A stretch of DNA of 7,942 nucleotides from positions 1 to 7,942 of the forward strand of contig CALAHA010000099.1 in assembly GCA_937891565.1 (NCBI GenBank). Direction: 5' to 3'. Below, one piece after another: positions 5,753 to 7,942 of this stretch. Under the pieces are notes generated by a model that did not search any database, had not been told where the DNA came from, and saw only the letters and a program-made list of their open reading frames with translations. Position 1 is the stretch's first letter. Every line of letters starts with the position of its first letter. The position numbers and the translations under genes were made by a program. This DNA is from an uncultured Ilumatobacter sp. (GTDB lineage Bacteria > Actinomycetota > Acidimicrobiia > Acidimicrobiales > Ilumatobacteraceae).

Positions 5753-7942
5753 TCCGGCAGCAGCGATGGCGCAGCAACAAACACCGGCGCGCCAACGGTT
5801 TCAGAGGCTCTGACGACCGATGCGCCGGTTGAAGATCCGCCAGCCAGCGACCCGACGGCAGAGACCGCCGGGCCATCATTGATGGACAGCCTGCCGGTGG
5901 TCGAGCCTGGCTTCGACATCTCACCAGGCGTCGAACAAGTGGCGATTACGGGCGCCACGCCAGGATCGACCGTCAGCATCGTCACGACGACCATGGCCGA
6001 TGAACGCCTGCCGGAAGGGACCGTCACCGAGCCACCCAACGGGGGCGAGATTGACGGCTACGGCTCGTTCCTGTTCCGTAACCTCGACGCCACGACCGAC
6101 TGGCGTCTCGTCGTCGACGGCGCCGGTATCACCGAGCCGTTCACCGTGCTCGGCCGCGATTCCCATCCTGAACCGGCGTTCTTCGCCGAACAACGCTTGG
6201 TACCAGGGCTGAACTACATCGAGACGCGGGACGGCACAACGCTGAGCGCCAACGTCGTCCTGCCAGGACCGATCGAGGACGGGCCGTACCCAACGGTCGT
6301 CGAGTACTCGGGCTACACGCCGGCCGACCCGAACGGATTCGGCTTCAAAGACCTCTTTATTCCGCTCGGCTACGCCTACGTCGGCGTCAATATGCGCGGC
6401 ACCGGCTGCTCGGGCGGTTCGTTCCGCTACTTCGAATACACCCAGAGCACCGACGGCTACGACGCCGTCGAGGCCGTTGCCGCGCAGCCGTGGGTCTTCG
6501 AGAACCGCGTCGGCATGGTCGGCGTCAGCTACCCCGGCATCAGCCAGCTCTTTGTTGCACAAACTCAGCCGCCGAGCCTGGCAGCGATTACCCCGTTCTC
6601 GGTGATCGACGACAGCTACAACGCGACGCTGTACCCCGGCGGCATCTTGAACACCGGCTTCGCCGTCGAGTGGACACAAGACCGCGTCGACAACGGCAAG
6701 CCGGCGATCACCCCGGCTGGCGAAATTATCGAAGCAGGCGGTCAGGGCTGGGCGAAGGACGCAATAACCGACGGTGATGAGGTGTGTGCAGCGAACCAGT
6801 CGTTGCGGATGCAGAACCCCGACCTGATCGAGGAGATCTTCGACTCCCCGTTCGTTGACTCGAGCGACAACACCGGTGATCTTTCGCCACGGCTGTTCGT
6901 CGACAAGATCAACGTTCCGACCTTTATCGCAGGCGCATGGCAAGACGAGCAAACCGGCGGTCGTTTCCCGACAATGCTGAACCGCTTCACGGGCACCGAC
7001 AAGTTCTACGTGTCGCTGATGAACGGCTTACACACGGAGTCGATTGGGCCAGCCAACTTCCCGCGCTGGGTCGAGTTCCTCGACCTCTACGTCGCCAAGC
7101 GCACCCCCACCCTCGACAGCGCTGCTGCTGACACGGCGATCCTCGCCAGTGGCCTCTTCGGCACCGGTGAACTCGCCCTGCCCGACGACCGCTTCACCGG
7201 TATGGCATACGAAGATGCACTGGCGGCGTTCGAAGCTGAGCCGAGTGTCCGTGTCCTGTTCGAAGAGGGAGCAGCCGATGGCACCGCTGCACGCACCCCA
7301 CTTCCCCGGTTCGTCGAAGAGTTCGAGTCGTGGCCGATCCCGTCGCTTGAGCCGACCGAGTGGTTCTTCGGCGCTGACGGCAGCCTCGACAGCGCTGCTG
7401 CTGACACGGCGAGCCAGACCGAGTACCTCGCACTGCCCGATGGCATGCCGGCGACTTTCCTCGCTGAGGAGTCGGCCGGAAACAGCAGTGACATCTGGAA
7501 GCTCGATGTGCAATGGGACTGGCAGCAGAACGCACCGGGCACCGCTGCAACATTCATCACCGAGCCGCTCAATGAGACCGTCACGATGGCTGGTTCCGGA
7601 TCGGCCGACCTGTGGGTGCAGTCGAACCTCGGCGACACCGACCTTGAGGTGACGATCAGCGAAGTGCGACCTGACGGCCAAGAAATGTACGTCCAGTCGG
7701 GCTGGCTGCGAGCAAGCCATCGTGCGCTCGACGAGGCCGAGTCGAGTGTGCTGCAACCCCTCCACACCCATCGGGCAGGCGACGCAGAGCAGCTTCCCGA
7801 CGGCGTGTTCGCTGCGGTCCGGGTGGAGATCTTCCCCTTCGCCCACGTCTTTCGCGCCGGCTCACAGATCCGCATTTCGATCGACGCACCGGGCAACAAC
7901 CGGCCGGTTTGGATCTTCGACACGATCAGCGGCGGCGAACGG
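5693..7942 (+). CDS. Exported lipoprotein hydrolase of the CocE/NonD (Xaa-Pro dipeptidyl-peptidase, S15-like) family; 3' end outside window
   Basis: The frame stays open for 750 codons to the right edge without a stop. Residues 1-20 form a lipoprotein signal peptide: MNRR, a hydrophobic core, then SAAC with Cys20 as the lipidation site. A Ser/Thr/Pro/Asp-rich linker follows (about 21-70), then a small beta-rich segment (about 76-153) of unknown type. An alpha/beta-hydrolase domain of about 160-470 has nucleophile Ser279 in GVSYPG, Asp418 in GAWQDE and His447 in NGLHTE, the expected triad of the CocE/S15 superfamily. NMRGTGCSGG (233-242) and DGYDAVEAVAAQPW (254-267) are also typical. Cys239 and Cys365 could form a disulfide outside the membrane. 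The C-terminal part (about 575 onward, including GSADLWVQSN and FRAGSQIRISIDAPG) looks like the family's jelly-roll domain. An exact 29-bp direct repeat encodes LDSAAADTA twice (474-482 and 565-573). The substrate could be an Xaa-Pro peptide, an ester or an acylated compound; the family does not settle it. It may work with the upstream prolyl oligopeptidase. Confidence 0.92.
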   Translation, partial: MNRRASLAILSALALISAACSGSSDGAATNTGAPTVSEALTTDAPVEDPPASDPTAETAGPSLMDSLPVVEPGFDISPGVEQVAITGATPGSTVSIVTTTMADERLPEGTVTEPPNGGEIDGYGSFLFRNLDATTDWRLVVDGAGITEPFTVLGRDSHPEPAFFAEQRLVPGLNYIETRDGTTLSANVVLPGPIEDGPYPTVVEYSGYTPADPNGFGFKDLFIPLGYAYVGVNMRGTGCSGGSFRYFEYTQSTDGYDAVEAVAAQPWVFENRVGMVGVSYPGISQLFVAQTQPPSLAAITPFSVIDDSYNATLYPGGILNTGFAVEWTQDRVDNGKPAITPAGEIIEAGGQGWAKDAITDGDEVCAANQSLRMQNPDLIEEIFDSPFVDSSDNTGDLSPRLFVDKINVPTFIAGAWQDEQTGGRFPTMLNRFTGTDKFYVSLMNGLHTESIGPANFPRWVEFLDLYVAKRTPTLDSAAADTAILASGLFGTGELALPDDRFTGMAYEDALAAFEAEPSVRVLFEEGAADGTAARTPLPRFVEEFESWPIPSLEPTEWFFGADGSLDSAAADTASQTEYLALPDGMPATFLAEESAGNSSDIWKLDVQWDWQQNAPGTAATFITEPLNETVTMAGSGSADLWVQSNLGDTDLEVTISEVRPDGQEMYVQSGWLRASHRALDEAESSVLQPLHTHRAGDAEQLPDGVFAAVRVEIFPFAHVFRAGSQIRISIDAPGNNRPVWIFDTISGGER
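7111..7139 (+). repeat. 29-bp exact direct repeat, copy 1
   Basis: This copy begins CCTCGACAGC and ends ACACGGCGA, and is identical over all 29 bases to 7384-7412. It encodes LDSAAADTA (residues 474-482) just after the catalytic domain, following the FLDLYVAKRTP segment. It uses three consecutive GCT alanine codons, uncommon in a gene that mostly uses GCC, GCG and GCA. The flanking bases differ on both sides of the two copies. Confidence 0.95.
7384..7412 (+). repeat. 29-bp exact direct repeat, copy 2
   Basis: This copy lies 273 bases (exactly 91 codons) downstream of copy 1 and is in the same reading frame, encoding LDSAAADTA at residues 565-573. It follows WFFGADGS, the place where family members usually have a short GADGSL strand entering the C-terminal domain. 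Every synonymous position is conserved between the copies. Confidence 0.95.

Noticed and set aside
5921..6952. Minus-strand open frame of 343 codons, and a similar one at 7028-7846
   Set aside because: Both lie opposite the plus-strand lipoprotein hydrolase, which shows a signal peptide, catalytic triad and family motifs through the whole region. The antisense translations are Arg/Val/Ala/Asp-rich with no recognisable motif and arise from GC-rich codon bias.
1..7942. Mobile elements, CRISPR arrays, tRNA or rRNA genes, defence or toxin-antitoxin systems
   Set aside because: No transposase, integrase, regularly spaced repeat array, cloverleaf-forming segment or small paired genes were seen. 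The only direct repeat is the two-copy 29-mer inside a coding sequence.

Overview
The window is an ordinary-looking piece of a high-GC bacterial chromosome. I infer an actinobacterium, possibly of the Acidimicrobiia (Ilumatobacter-like) group. The reasons are the GC-rich third codon positions, -10-like TANNNT boxes 6-7 bases before start codons that lack Shine-Dalgarno sequences (a leaderless-mRNA pattern common in Actinobacteria), a U-tract-free hairpin at a gene end, and protein families that look actinobacterial. The lineage is not proven by anything in the window.

Layout, left to right. (1) The 3' part of argG, a long-form (E. coli-like) argininosuccinate synthase, runs rightward out of the left edge and ends at 794. 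(2) A perfect 14-bp inverted repeat (798-830) sits between argG and a convergent gene and probably terminates both. (3) An M20-family zinc peptidase of the glutamate-carboxypeptidase type lies on the minus strand (853-1941). (4) Upstream of it, on the same strand, is an aldehyde dehydrogenase resembling succinate-semialdehyde dehydrogenase (2009-3436). (5) A 105-bp divergent promoter region follows, with -10-like boxes facing both ways and an imperfect dyad. (6) A cytoplasmic prolyl oligopeptidase of family S9A lies on the plus strand (3542-5593). (7) After a 99-bp gap comes a large exported lipoprotein hydrolase of the CocE/NonD (S15, Xaa-Pro dipeptidyl-peptidase-like) family. It starts at 5693 and is still open at the right edge.

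Three of the five genes encode peptidases or peptidase-like hydrolases, and a fourth is a catabolic dehydrogenase. A plausible but unproven theme is peptide and amino-acid scavenging: a membrane-anchored hydrolase outside the cell, then a proline-specific oligopeptidase and a carboxypeptidase inside, feeding carbon and nitrogen metabolism. No RNA gene, insertion sequence, CRISPR array, phage gene or toxin-antitoxin pair is visible, and no stretch over about 105 bases lacks a gene.

I did not find a new biological system. The features most worth a second look are an exact 29-bp in-frame direct repeat inside the lipoprotein gene, the repeated leaderless-promoter geometry at three successive starts, the perfect terminator palindrome, and a 9-bp motif shared by the upstream regions of the two minus-strand genes.
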